A stretch of DNA of 64,000 bases from Streptomyces guryensis (GTDB lineage Bacteria > Actinomycetota > Actinomycetes > Streptomycetales > Streptomycetaceae). This document shows, in pieces, positions 35,952-44,070 of the stretch. The notes below the pieces were generated by a model. That model was not told the DNA's origin. It worked only from the letters and a program-made list of their open reading frames with translations, and did not search any database. The DNA is taken from NCBI RefSeq assembly GCF_021261325.1, contig NZ_JAJSBI010000006.1:124001-188000 (forward strand). Reading direction: 5' to 3'. A program made the translations under genes and the position numbers. How positions within the stretch are numbered: position 1 is the first letter of the stretch; each line of letters begins with the position of its first letter.

Positions 35952-36326
35952 GTGATTCGAAAGCTGCAGGCGGTCGCGCTGGACTGTGCCGATGCGGTAC
36001 GGCTCGCGGAGTTCTACGCGGATCTGCTCGGCGGGCGGGTGGTCGCGGATCCGGAGGAGCCGGACTGGGTCGAGGTGCACGGGTTCGAGGGGACGCCGCT
36101 GGCCTGCCAGCGGGTCGACGGCTACCGGGCACCCGACTGGCCCGGCCAGGAGCACCCGCAGCAAATCCACCTGGACTTCGACGTGGACGACCTCGACGGG
36201 GAGGAGAAGCGGGCGCTCGCCCTCGGCGCGACCGTGCTGGAGCGGACGGACCAGCTCCGCCCGGGGGCCAACTGGCGGATCTACGCGGATCCGGCCGGCC
36301 ATCCCTTCTGCCTCTGTCTCCACTGA
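35952..36326 (+). CDS. VOC family protein
   Basis: A 124-residue glyoxalase-fold protein. MIRKLQAVALDCADAVRLAEFYADLLGGRVVADPEEPDWVEVHG is the first module, and IHLDFDVDDLDGEEKRALALGATVLERTDQLRPGANWRIYADPAGHPFCLCLH the second. The GTG at 35952 is chosen over an earlier in-frame ATG because CAAGGAG ends eight bases before it. The ligand is unknown. Confidence 0.88.
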   Translation: MIRKLQAVALDCADAVRLAEFYADLLGGRVVADPEEPDWVEVHGFEGTPLACQRVDGYRAPDWPGQEHPQQIHLDFDVDDLDGEEKRALALGATVLERTDQLRPGANWRIYADPAGHPFCLCLH

Positions 36327-36449
36327 GTCCACCGGGCCGCCACCGCAGTCACCGAGGCGCGGCGTCAGCAGGTCTTTTGCTGGTTCGCCACCGGCCCGCC
36401 CGGGTCGGACAGCAAGCTTGCATGCTGAGAGGCGGCAAGGTCGGGCTGG

Positions 36450-36720
36450 GGCCTGCTGCCGTCCTCCCACGGCAGGGGCTACGGCACCGACGTGGTCGCG
36501 GTGCTGTGCCATTACGGCTTCGTCGTGCGCGGCCCGCAACGGTTGCAGATCGAGACGCTGTCGGACAACGACGCGATGCTGCGCTCCGCCGAGCGCAACG
36601 GCTTCGTCCGCGAGGGCGTCCTGCGCTCCTCGGCCTGGGTGATGGGTTGGTTCCTGGACGAGGTGCTGCCCGGGCTTCTCGCCCAGGGCTGGAAGCCCGG
36701 CCGGAAGAGCTGGCGCACCG
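36450..36720 (+). pseudogene. GNAT acetyltransferase, C-terminal remnant
   Basis: SSHGRGYGTDVVAVLCHYGFVVRGPQRLQIETLSDNDAMLRSAERNGFVREGVLRSSAWVMGWFLDEVLPGLLAQGW is the acetyl-CoA-binding half of a RimJ/RimL-type GNAT. The N-terminal half is missing, and the frame upstream is unrelated. Downstream it runs on into sequence with no homology to the family. The regions 36330-36450 and 36720-36846 show nothing recognisable. Confidence 0.7.
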
Positions 36721-36846
36721 TCGACGGGGTCCGTTGCAGGTGGTCGCGCCACTCGCTCACCAGCCGTAATGCCCGGGGCGCCGAACAGAAAGATCGGCCC
36801 CGCGAGGCCACCTGCACACTCCCCAGGAAAATCGGTGGGGCGGTGA

Positions 36847-36873
36847 TGTCGAGAACCCGTGCCGGGCTCCGTC
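36847..36873 (+). promoter_or_regulatory. ECF42-type promoter for the second YCII-sigma operon
   Basis: TGTCGA (36847-36852), a 17-bp spacer, CGTC (36870-36873), followed by CCCGGGGTG. It has the same elements and spacing as the two promoters of the first ECF42 locus, and lies 53 bp before the YCII start. Confidence 0.72.
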
Positions 36874-36925
36874 CCCGGGGTGAACGCGACCAGAATGGGT
36901 CGCACCACCACTGAGGAGAAGTCTC

Positions 36926-37339
36926 ATGGCCAAGTACCTGCTCCTGAAGCACTACCGCGGCGCCCCGGCCGCGTTCAACGACGTGCCCATGGACCAGTGG
37001 ACGCCGGAGGAGATCTCGGCGCATGTGCAGTACATGAACGACTTCGCGGCCCGGCTGGAGAAGAGCGGGGAGTTCGTCGGCGGTCAGGCGCTCGCCCCCG
37101 AGGGAGCGTGGGTCCGCTACGACGGTGAGGGTCGCCCGCCGGTCACCGACGGCCCGTTCGCGGAGACCAAGGACCTCATCGCCGGGTGGATGATCATCGA
37201 CGTCGACAGCTACGAGCGCGCGGTCGAGCTGGCCGGGGAGCTGTCGGCCGCCCCTGGAGCGGGCGGCAAGCCGATCCACGAGTGGCTGGAGCTGCGCCCG
37301 TTCCTGACCGCGTCGCCCAGCGCCACCGAGTGCCATTGA
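36926..37339 (+). CDS. YCII/DGPF domain protein
   Basis: A 137-residue YCII protein. MAKYLLLKHYRGAPAAFNDVPMDQWTPEEISAHVQYMNDFAARLEKSGEFVGGQAL and VTDGPFAETKDLIAGWMIIDVDSYERAVELAGELSAAPGAGG follow the longer DGPF subfamily, with the motif at about 75-80. The stop overlaps the sigma-factor start (TGATG). It is preceded by an ECF42-type promoter. It is presumably the functional partner of that sigma factor. Confidence 0.92.
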   Translation: MAKYLLLKHYRGAPAAFNDVPMDQWTPEEISAHVQYMNDFAARLEKSGEFVGGQALAPEGAWVRYDGEGRPPVTDGPFAETKDLIAGWMIIDVDSYERAVELAGELSAAPGAGGKPIHEWLELRPFLTASPSATECH

Positions 37340-38484
37340 TGGACGAGGCCCGGCTGAGGAGCCTTACGCCCGGCGTGCTCACCGTCCTCGTCCGCCGCGG
37401 AGCCGACTTCGCGGCGGCCGAGGACGCCGTGCAGGACGCGCTCATCGAGGCGGTCCGGGTCTGGCCGGCCGACCCGCCGCGGGATGCGAAGGGCTGGCTG
37501 ATCACCGTGGCCTGGCGCAGGTTCCTCGACGCGAGGCGGTCGGACGACGCCCGCCGCCGGCGTGAGGACCGCCTCGAAGAGGAGCCGGCGCCCGGTCCCG
37601 CGCCCGCCGTGGACGACACGCTCCAGCTCTACTTCCTGTGCGCCCATCCGTCGCTGACGCCGTCGTCCGCCGTCGCGCTCACGCTGCGCGCCGTCGGCGG
37701 GCTGACCACCCGCCAGATCGCCCAGGCCTATCTGGTGCCCGAGGCGACCATGGCGCAGCGGATCAGCCGGGCCAAGCGCACCCTGGCCGATGTGCGGTTC
37801 GACCAGCCCGGCGATGTCGCCACCGTGCTGCGCGTCCTCTACCTGGTCTTCAACGAGGGCTACTCGGGCGAGGTGGATCTCGCCGCGGAGGCCATCCGGC
37901 TCACCCGGCAGCTCACGGCCCAGGTCGACCACCCCGAGGTGGCGGGACTGCTCGCGCTCATGCTGCTCCACCACGCCCGGCGCGCCGCCCGGACCGCACC
38001 CGACGGCAGCCTGGTGCCGCTCGCCGAGCAGGACCGCATGCGGTGGGACACGAGGCTGATCGCCGAGGGGGTGGCCATTCTGCAGGCCGCCCTCGCCCGC
38101 GACCGGCTGGGCCAGTACCAGGCCCAGGCCGCCGTCGCGGCCCTCCACGCCGACGCGCCCACCGCCGAGGAGACCGACTGGGTGCAGATCGTCGAGTGGT
38201 ACGACGAGCTCACGCGCCTGACCGACAGCCCCGTCGTCCGCCTCAACCGGGCGGTGGCCGTCGGCGAGGCCGACGGGCCACGCGCCGGCCTGGCGGCACT
38301 CGCGGAACTGGACGACACACTGCCCCGCCACACCGCGGTGGCCGCCTACCTCCACGAACGCGACGGCGACCTGGCGACGGCGGCACGCCTGTACGCCGAA
38401 GCAGCCCACAAAGCGCCCAACCTCGCCGAACGCGACCATCTGACCCGCCAGGCCGCCCGCCTCAACACCCGCCGACGACACTGA
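37339..38484 (+). CDS. ECF42-type RNA polymerase sigma factor
   Basis: A 381-residue sigma factor. Sigma2 contains GADFAAAEDAVQDALIEAVRVWP. Sigma4 contains AVALTLRAVGGLTTRQIAQAYLVPEATMAQRISRAKRTL. The helical C-terminal extension (LYLVFNEGYSGEVDLAAEAIRLTRQL ... SPVVRLNRAVAVGEADGPRAGLAAL) assigns it to ECF42. The ATG at 37339 overlaps the YCII stop. It is a paralogue of the sigma factor at 23538-24794, and their promoters are indistinguishable in core motif, so cross-talk is likely. Confidence 0.92.
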   Translation: MDEARLRSLTPGVLTVLVRRGADFAAAEDAVQDALIEAVRVWPADPPRDAKGWLITVAWRRFLDARRSDDARRRREDRLEEEPAPGPAPAVDDTLQLYFLCAHPSLTPSSAVALTLRAVGGLTTRQIAQAYLVPEATMAQRISRAKRTLADVRFDQPGDVATVLRVLYLVFNEGYSGEVDLAAEAIRLTRQLTAQVDHPEVAGLLALMLLHHARRAARTAPDGSLVPLAEQDRMRWDTRLIAEGVAILQAALARDRLGQYQAQAAVAALHADAPTAEETDWVQIVEWYDELTRLTDSPVVRLNRAVAVGEADGPRAGLAALAELDDTLPRHTAVAAYLHERDGDLATAARLYAEAAHKAPNLAERDHLTRQAARLNTRRRH

Positions 38485-38817
38485 CACGGGTCGCTGCCGG
38501 CATACACCGGAGCGCTCGCCGCGGCGCCGTGGCCCAACCCTCACGGACAGCCCCGACCGCCCGGTCCGCGCCCTCCGTCCCTTGCCGGTCGCCGGGATCC
38601 ACGGCTTCTGGTCGAACCCGAGTGGTGGGGACGGTGCGGTCGGTCGGCGTATAGGCGGCGGGCTGCGACGTCGGCTGCTGCTCGGGCATCCGCGGTCTGC
38701 GGCTCCACGGCGCGTGTGCGAGGGTTTCAGCCAGAGCGGCGCGGTACCGGCCCTCAGCGCCGGTACCGGCCATGCGTCGCCTCACCTCCCTGGATTCAGC
38801 GCGTCGCAGTCCCGAAG
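38485..38817. other. Intergenic region with CGGTACCGGCC direct repeats
   Basis: No gene is recognised between the sigma factor and the secreted hydrolase, which converge here. CGGTACCGGCC occurs at 38741-38751 and 38760-38770, and the second copy is part of the palindrome CCGGTACCGG. A minus-strand frame opening MAGTGAEGRYRAALAETLAHAP has no homology I can name. Confidence 0.3.
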
Positions 38818-40230
38818 TCAGCGGCCGGCGGGGTACGCCGGGCGGTCTCGGCCGACCGTCAACGGGGCCGGGCGGTAGGGGACATACGCCGCCCCGTCCA
38901 GACCGAGTGACGTGGCGGACCACTGGAGCGCTGCCGGGGGCGCGGCGTCGTCCCAACGGCCGGTGCCGACTCGGTGTTCGAGAGCGTGCAGCGCGGCCAC
39001 GGTCTCGGCGGTGGTGAACGTGCAGTGGCCCTGCCGCTCGACGTACGCCTGCCTCAGCAGCGCGCCGTCGCCGGAGGCACGTACGCGGGCTGCGAAGCGG
39101 TTCTCCTGCTGCACCGGGACCAGGTTGTCGGCGGTCGTGTGCACGTCGAGCAAGGGCACCTCAAGTCCCTGGCCCGCGGAGGACGTTCGCTGCGCGGTGC
39201 CGACGGCGGCGGGATCGGCGGTGATCCTGGCGCCCGCGGTCAGCGTACGCAGGTCGGCACGCAGGTCGAGGCCGGCTCCCCGGTAGAGGGCGCGGACCTG
39301 GGACGCGTGTTCCGAACCGGCCAGCAGACCGGCGTAATCCACGCCGTGGTTCCAGGAGTTGTTGCCGCCCACGGACTGCTCGACGGCGTACCGGCCGCCC
39401 TCGACGAACGAGAGGATGCCCTGCGCGAACCAGTCGTACTGCTGCTCCTCCTGGCCCGCCCAGTCCGTCGCGGCGGGCCGGTCCTTTCCGGGCGACCAGG
39501 CGGGCAGGTTGAGGAAAGCGGCGGCCAGCGCGATCCGGGCCCGGCCCTGCGGGGTGGACTGCGCTGCGGTGACCGCCTTGGTGAGCAGGTCGGCGGTGGC
39601 GGACGCCTCGGCCGAGGTGCCGAACCGTACGAGTTTCACGTCCTGGCCGGGCAGCAGGAGGCGGGCGATGGTGTACTCGGCGTCCAGCTGGTAGTTGTCC
39701 AGATCCGTGCCGCCCGCGACCAGACCGCACTGGCCGAGCGCGCCGTCGATGCGCCCGCCGCCGTCGCGGGCGAGCTGTGCGTTGACGAGTCCGCCCATGG
39801 ACTGGCCTACGGCCAGGGTGCGGTGGGGGGTTCCGATCTTCGCGGTGACGGCGCCGAGCGTGGCGAACTGGTCGCGTTCGGCGCTGTTCAGGGCCCACAT
39901 CGAGCCATGGGGGTCGTACGACGAGCCGGCCATCGCGTAGCCCTCGGCGAGCAGCTCGGTGCGTACGGCGTCGGTCGGGGCGTCCCTGGCGACGGTGGGA
40001 CCGAAGCCGTGGCTGAACAGCAGCAGGGTGCCGTTCCAGCGCGCGGGTACGTCCGCGATCCAGGTGGCGCCGTCGGAGAGGGTTCCGGTGAGGTGGGTGG
40101 TGGCCGGGGTGTCCGCCTGGGCGGCCGGTGAGGGGAGGGTGGTGAGCGCCGTGGAGGCCAGCGTGGCCAGGGCGGTCAGGGCGATACGCAGACGGGTGCG
40201 GGGGATGCGCGTACGGGTCTTGACAGGCAT
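38818..40230 (-). CDS. Secreted alpha/beta hydrolase (lipase/esterase-like)
   Basis: A 470-residue exported hydrolase. The N-terminus has a basic region (MPVKTRTRIPRTRLR), a hydrophobic core and a likely cleavage after AQA near residue 39. GTLLLFSHGFGPT is the oxyanion region, VGQSMGGLVN the nucleophile elbow (S144), VPLLDVHTTADNLVP the acid region, and RQGHCTF the catalytic histidine near residue 414. The substrate is unknown; the family includes depolymerases and lipases. A perfect 16-bp palindrome lies about 50 bp upstream of the start and probably controls it. Confidence 0.85.
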   Translation of the reverse strand: MPVKTRTRIPRTRLRIALTALATLASTALTTLPSPAAQADTPATTHLTGTLSDGATWIADVPARWNGTLLLFSHGFGPTVARDAPTDAVRTELLAEGYAMAGSSYDPHGSMWALNSAERDQFATLGAVTAKIGTPHRTLAVGQSMGGLVNAQLARDGGGRIDGALGQCGLVAGGTDLDNYQLDAEYTIARLLLPGQDVKLVRFGTSAEASATADLLTKAVTAAQSTPQGRARIALAAAFLNLPAWSPGKDRPAATDWAGQEEQQYDWFAQGILSFVEGGRYAVEQSVGGNNSWNHGVDYAGLLAGSEHASQVRALYRGAGLDLRADLRTLTAGARITADPAAVGTAQRTSSAGQGLEVPLLDVHTTADNLVPVQQENRFAARVRASGDGALLRQAYVERQGHCTFTTAETVAALHALEHRVGTGRWDDAAPPAALQWSATSLGLDGAAYVPYRPAPLTVGRDRPAYPAGR

Positions 40231-40282
40231 GGTGCGGCTCCTTGTGGCGGATGCGGGCGTGCGGGGGCGGGCAGGAGCAGAT

Positions 40283-40298
40283 GCTCAGTGCACTGAGC
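40283..40298. promoter_or_regulatory. 16-bp perfect palindrome before the secreted hydrolase
   Basis: GCTCAGTG-CACTGAGC has no mismatch. It lies 53 bp upstream of the hydrolase start and about 45 bp before the regulator remnant, the position of a TetR- or LacI-type operator. Confidence 0.5.
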
Positions 40299-40343
40299 GA
40301 ACGCGTCGAGGAATGTAGGGCCCTTTTGTTGCTGCCGTCAAGG

Positions 40344-41183
40344 GAATGCACAACTTCCGGCCTGCCCCACAGTGGTCAGTCGCGGCGGGTGCCGGGGCCG
40401 CGCCGGGAGGAGGTCTCCGTACCGGCAGCCACCAGCACCGACTACCACACCCGGGTCGAGCAGGGCCGCCTTCAGCCGTCCGTCCCGCTGCTGAGCGAGC
40501 TCGTGCGGGTGCTCCGCCTGAGCGAGGACCAGCGCGCCCATCTCTTCGAACTCGCGGCGAAGAGCGTGCCGCACCGCGGCAGTGACCGACGGCAGGTGCA
40601 TCCGCAGCTGCAACGCATGCTCGACGATCTCACCAACACCCTCGCGTTCGTGATCGGCCGCCGTACCGAGGTCGTGGGCTGGAGCCGTCCGGCCACGGCC
40701 CTGTTCGCCGACTTCGGGAGGTTCCCGGAGCCGGAGCGGCTCTACCTCCGCCTGCTGATCACCGAGCCCGCCGTGCGCCGGCTGTACGCGGACTGTGAGG
40801 AGGTCACCCGGCCGGCCATCGCGCAGCTGCGCATGGAGAGCGCCCGCCATCCCGACGACCCGCGGCTTGCCGCCCTGGTCGATGAACTCTCCGTGCGGGA
40901 CGGGCAGTTCCGCCAGTGGTGGGCCGCCCACGACGTGGCGCTGCGGACGACGGCAACCAAACGGCTGCACCATACCGTCGTCGTTGAACGCACCCTCGAC
41001 TGGCACACGCTGACCTGCGCCACCGCCACCGCCACCGCCACCGACACCGCCCAGCACATCATCGTGTGGACCGCCCGACCGAACACCCCCTCCAATGACG
41101 GCCACCCCCTCCCATGACGGCCTGCGTCTCCTGGTGTCCTGGGCCGCGGACCAGAACCTGATGGCGTCCGGGAGCGCCACGTA
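40344..41183 (+). pseudogene. XRE/MmyB-type regulator, truncated at both ends
   Basis: Homology to the intact regulator at 34360-35229 begins at GLPHSGQSRRVPGPRREEVSVPAATSTDYHTRVEQGR and runs through LDDLTNTLAFVIGRRTEVVGWSRPATALFADFGRFPEPERLYLRLLITEPAVRRLYADCEE. The first 25 or so residues, which carry HTH helix 1, are missing. At the 3' end a 19-bp tandem duplication (41084-41121) shifts the frame, so the ORF stops at 41117 after SNDGHPLP. Removing one copy restores HDGLRLLVSWAADQNLMASGSAT and a TAG at 41183. The ligand domain is largely intact, but DNA binding is doubtful. Confidence 0.75.
41084..41121 (+). repeat. 19-bp tandem duplication in regulator pseudogene
   Basis: Copy 1 is 41084-41102 and copy 2 is 41103-41121. 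Both start CACCCCCTCC and end ATGACGGC, differing at one position (A versus C). Nineteen is not a multiple of three, so the duplication frameshifts the gene. Confidence 0.9.
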
Positions 41184-41571
41184 GGGATCTCCGCACCCGG
41201 CGCGGTACCGAGTCGTCGATGCGGCGTTCGTCGCGCAGGCGAACGACGGTGACGCGTTTGTGGGCGACGAGAGCGAGGCGGAGCGCGCTGGAGTCTTGGT
41301 CACGGAGCACGACGGGGTCATCGTCCGCGGCCCTGTTGCGGCGTTTCCTCCCCCGAGGGACGTGTCGCGGGGGAACCGGGCCCAGCCCGCCGGCGCCCTT
41401 TCCCCACCGCGACTTCATCGTCTATGTGACCTCGCGTGTCATCCTCGTGGCCCCTGGTCGGCCAGGGGCTGCCGGCCGGTCCGCTGACGGCACGCGCCCG
41501 GTGTGACGGAAGGTGAGACCGCGTGGACGGCCCAGCATGGCTCCGATCGGCTGCGAGAAAGGTGAGAAAGG
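41184..41571. other. Region without an intact gene before the alcohol dehydrogenase promoter
   Basis: No complete gene is visible. At its right end the minus strand carries a stub that matches the start of the MmyB-type regulator at 34348: an ATG (reverse complement at 41536-41538) in GCCCAGCATG, preceded by CCGATCGG as in the other locus. After three codons the match to the regulator is lost. Confidence 0.45.
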
Positions 41572-41619
41572 GGGGAGAATTTCTGCCGAGGATGATTCCC
41601 TCCCCGGATGTTTTTCTCC
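41572..41619. promoter_or_regulatory. Triple 16-bp operator array before the alcohol dehydrogenase
   Basis: Read on the minus strand: GGAGAAAAACATCCGG, GGAGGGAATCATCCTC and GGCAGAAATTCTCCCC, contiguous and in the same order as the array at 34276-34323. Similarity between the two regions extends on both sides over more than 100 bp. The array lies 102 bp before the dehydrogenase start. Confidence 0.7.
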
Positions 41620-41720
41620 GCTTTTCGCGCACGGCCCCGCGTGTGAGGCTCGCATTCGAGCCGCTGTTCAGTCCTCCTGGCTGCGGCGCCTGAACCTCTC
41701 GCAGTGAAGGAAAGACCACC

Positions 41721-42737
41721 ATGCGCGGAGCAGTGATCCACGCCCCCGGCGACGTGCGCTTCGAGACTCTGGACGACCCGAGGATCAGCAGGCCCACCGA
41801 CGCGATCATCCGTACGGTCGCCACCTGCGTCTGCGGATCAGACCTGTGGCCCTACCGCGGCGCGGAGCCGATCGGCGACCCGCACCCGATGGGGCACGAG
41901 TACGTCGGCATCGTGGAGGAGGTCGGCAGCGAGGTCACCAACGTCAAGCCGGGCCAGTTCGTGGTCGGCTCGTTCGCCACCTCGGACAACACCTGCGCGA
42001 ACTGTCTGGCCGGCTGGCAGTCCAACTGTCTGCACCGGGAGTTCATGAGCACCTGCCAGGCGGACTACGTCCGCATCCCCAACGCCCACGGCACCCTGGT
42101 CGCCACCGCCGAGCTCCCGTCCAACGATCTGGTGCCCGGCCTGCTCGCCGTGTCCGACGTGATGGGCACCGGCTGGTACGCCGCCCTCGCCGCCGAGGTC
42201 AAGCCCGGTTCCACCGCTGTGGTCGTCGGCGACGGCGCGGTCGGCCTGTGCGGTGTCATCGCCGCGAAGGAACTCGGCGCGGAGCGGATCATCGCGATGA
42301 GCCGGCACGAGTCGCGTCAGAAGCTCGCCGTGGAGTTCGGCGCCACCGACATCGTCGGCGAGCGCGGCGAGGAGGGCATCGCCCGTGTCAAGGACCTCAC
42401 CGGCGGCATCGGCGCCGACAGCGTGCTGGAGTGCGTCGGCACCGCGCAGTCCATGCGGCAGGCCCTGCACTCCGCGCGCCCCGGTGGCAACGTGGGCTTC
42501 GTCGGCGTCCCGCACGAGGTCGCGGTCGACGGCCAGGAGTTGTTCTTCTCCCACGTGGGTCTGCGCGGCGGTCCCGCACCCGTACGCCGCTACCTGCCCG
42601 ACCTGATCGAGCGGGTCCTGTCGGGCCGGATCGACCCGGGCAGGGTCTTCGACCTCACGCTGCCCCTGGACCAGGTCGCCGAGGGCTACAAGGCGATGGA
42701 CGAGCGCCGCGCCATCAAGGCCCTGCTCAAGCCCTGA
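41721..42737 (+). CDS. Zinc-dependent alcohol dehydrogenase family protein
   Basis: A 338-residue MDR dehydrogenase. Catalytic zinc ligands appear as TCVCGSDLW (C38) and PMGHEYVGIVEE (H59, E60). The structural lobe NTCANCLAGWQSNC shows three cysteines, with aspartate near the place of the fourth. TAVVVGDGAVGLCGVIAAKELGAERIIA is the NAD(P)-binding Rossmann motif. It probably oxidises an alcohol or reduces an aldehyde. Its promoter region duplicates the one in front of the MFS gene at 34145, which implies control by an MmyB-type regulator. Confidence 0.9.
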   Translation: MRGAVIHAPGDVRFETLDDPRISRPTDAIIRTVATCVCGSDLWPYRGAEPIGDPHPMGHEYVGIVEEVGSEVTNVKPGQFVVGSFATSDNTCANCLAGWQSNCLHREFMSTCQADYVRIPNAHGTLVATAELPSNDLVPGLLAVSDVMGTGWYAALAAEVKPGSTAVVVGDGAVGLCGVIAAKELGAERIIAMSRHESRQKLAVEFGATDIVGERGEEGIARVKDLTGGIGADSVLECVGTAQSMRQALHSARPGGNVGFVGVPHEVAVDGQELFFSHVGLRGGPAPVRRYLPDLIERVLSGRIDPGRVFDLTLPLDQVAEGYKAMDERRAIKALLKP

Positions 42738-42765
42738 CCGTCGACCCGCCGCCGGGTCGCACACC

Positions 42766-42799
42766 AAGCTGCGTTCAACCGTTCGGTTGAACGCAGCTT
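42766..42799 (+). terminator. Hairpin terminator after the alcohol dehydrogenase
   Basis: AAGCTGCGTTCAACC and GGTTGAACGCAGCTT form a perfect 15-bp stem around GTTC, followed by a pyrimidine run (CCCTCTCTCT), 28 bp after the stop codon. Confidence 0.8.
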
Positions 42800-42804
42800 C
42801 CCTC

Positions 42805-42975
42805 TCTCTACGACAAGTTCAAGGACCCGCAGGGCGTGTGGGTGGCCATGGGAGCGATCGCCTTCGGCTCCCTGTACAGCGCTGCGACGACCGGCTCGGG
42901 CGTGCAGCTCACCCCGCGCGATCTGGTCGATCGACCCGAAGTGGAAGGGCCGGATCACCGCGGCGTACCCGCGGT
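42805..42975 (+). pseudogene. Fragment of an ABC-transporter solute-binding protein
   Basis: LYDKFKDPQGVWVAMGAIAFGSLYSAATTGSGVQLTPRDL, followed in the next frame by IDPKWKGRITAAYPRY, matches the internal region of extracellular solute-binding proteins, where a DPKWKGRI segment is usual. Both ends of the gene are missing, and a frameshift separates the two pieces. The assignment is by pattern memory only. Confidence 0.45.
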
Positions 42976-42979
42976 ACGC

Positions 42980-43283
42980 GGCTACGACATCCTGCGCAGC
43001 TCCCTCGCCAGCCATGTGCTGATCTACGGCTCGGGCACGATGGGCCTGATGATGCTCGAACTCGCCAAGCGCACCGGTGCCGCCACGGTCGACAAGGTGG
43101 ACCTCAACGAGGACCGGCTCGATGGCGGTCCTGCACGGCTACGAGCGCGCCGCCGAACTGTTCGCCGCCGGAGTACTCGACCCGGTCGCCTTCATCAGCG
43201 ACCGTCTGCCCCTGGCGGACTGCACCGGGGCCTGGCAGCAGTTCCAGGCCGGCAAGGGCCGGAAGATCCAGGTCCTGCCGTGA
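42980..43283 (+). pseudogene. Zinc-type alcohol/sorbitol dehydrogenase, internally deleted remnant
   Basis: YDILRSSLASHVLIYGSGTMGLMMLELAKRTGAATVDKVDLNEDRL is the Rossmann region of an MDR dehydrogenase. It is followed, after a deletion of about 300 bp and a frame change, by MAVLHGYERAAELFAAGVLDPVAFISDRLPLADCTGAWQQFQAGKGRKIQVLP, the C-terminus. The catalytic domain is absent, so no functional product can be made. Confidence 0.7.
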
Positions 43284-43383
43284 CCGTCGGTCCGGGGCGG
43301 GCACCGGCAGGCCGGGACGCGTGACCCGTGTGCGCACGCCTTTGCATACGTCGGCGATATGTGGCGTTGCCTAGGCTGCGCAC

Positions 43384-44070
43384 ATGCGCGTGCTGATCGT
43401 GGAGGACGAGCCCTACCTGGCGGAAGCCGTCCGTGACGGTCTGCGGCTGGAGGCCATCGCCGCCGACATCGCCGGGGACGGAGACTCCGCCCTGGAGCTT
43501 CTCAGCGTCAACTCCTACGACCTCGCGGTGCTCGACCGGGACATCCCCGGCCCGTCCGGCGACGAGGTCGCCCGGCGCATCGTCGCCTCCGGCAGCGGCA
43601 TCCCGATCCTCATGCTCACCGCTGCCGACCGGATCGACGACAAGGCTTCCGGATTCGAGCTCGGGGCCGACGACTACCTCACCAAACCGTTCGAGCTGCG
43701 GGAGCTCGTCATGCGGCTGCGGGCGCTCGACCGCAGACGCGCACGCGCCCGGCCCCCGGTCCGCGAGATCGCGGGCCTGCGGCTGGACCCCTTCCGCCGG
43801 GAGGTCTTCCGCGACGGCCGCTACGTGGCGCTGACCCGCAAACAGTTCGCCGTGCTCGATGTCCTGGTCGCCGCCGAAGGCGGTGTCGTCAGCGCCGAAG
43901 AGCTACTGGAGCGGGCCTGGGACAACAACGCCGACCCCTTCACCAACGCCGTCCGCATCACCGTCTCCGCCCTGCGTAAACGACTCGGGGAGCCATGGCT
44001 CATCGCCACGGTGCCGGGCGTCGGCTACCGCATCGACTCAGGCTCCCGCCTCGGCGACCCTCATGAATAG
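43384..44070 (+). CDS. OmpR-family response regulator
   Basis: A 228-residue two-component regulator. The receiver domain has VEDE (7-9 acidic pocket), the phospho-acceptor D51 in VLDRDIPGPSG, and K in YLTKPFELREL. The C-terminal winged helix includes LRLDPFRREVFRDGRYVALTRKQFAVLDVLVAAEGGVVSAEELLERAWD. TAGGCT at 43372-43377 lies seven bases before the ATG, so the transcript may be leaderless. It overlaps the kinase gene by 8 bp and resembles VanR/CseB-type regulators. Confidence 0.92.
   Translation: MRVLIVEDEPYLAEAVRDGLRLEAIAADIAGDGDSALELLSVNSYDLAVLDRDIPGPSGDEVARRIVASGSGIPILMLTAADRIDDKASGFELGADDYLTKPFELRELVMRLRALDRRRARARPPVREIAGLRLDPFRREVFRDGRYVALTRKQFAVLDVLVAAEGGVVSAEELLERAWDNNADPFTNAVRITVSALRKRLGEPWLIATVPGVGYRIDSGSRLGDPHE

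Noticed and set aside
42766..42799. The AAGCTGCGTTCAACC inverted repeat as an operator
   Set aside because: Its position just after a stop codon, a 4-nt loop and a following pyrimidine run make a terminator far more likely.
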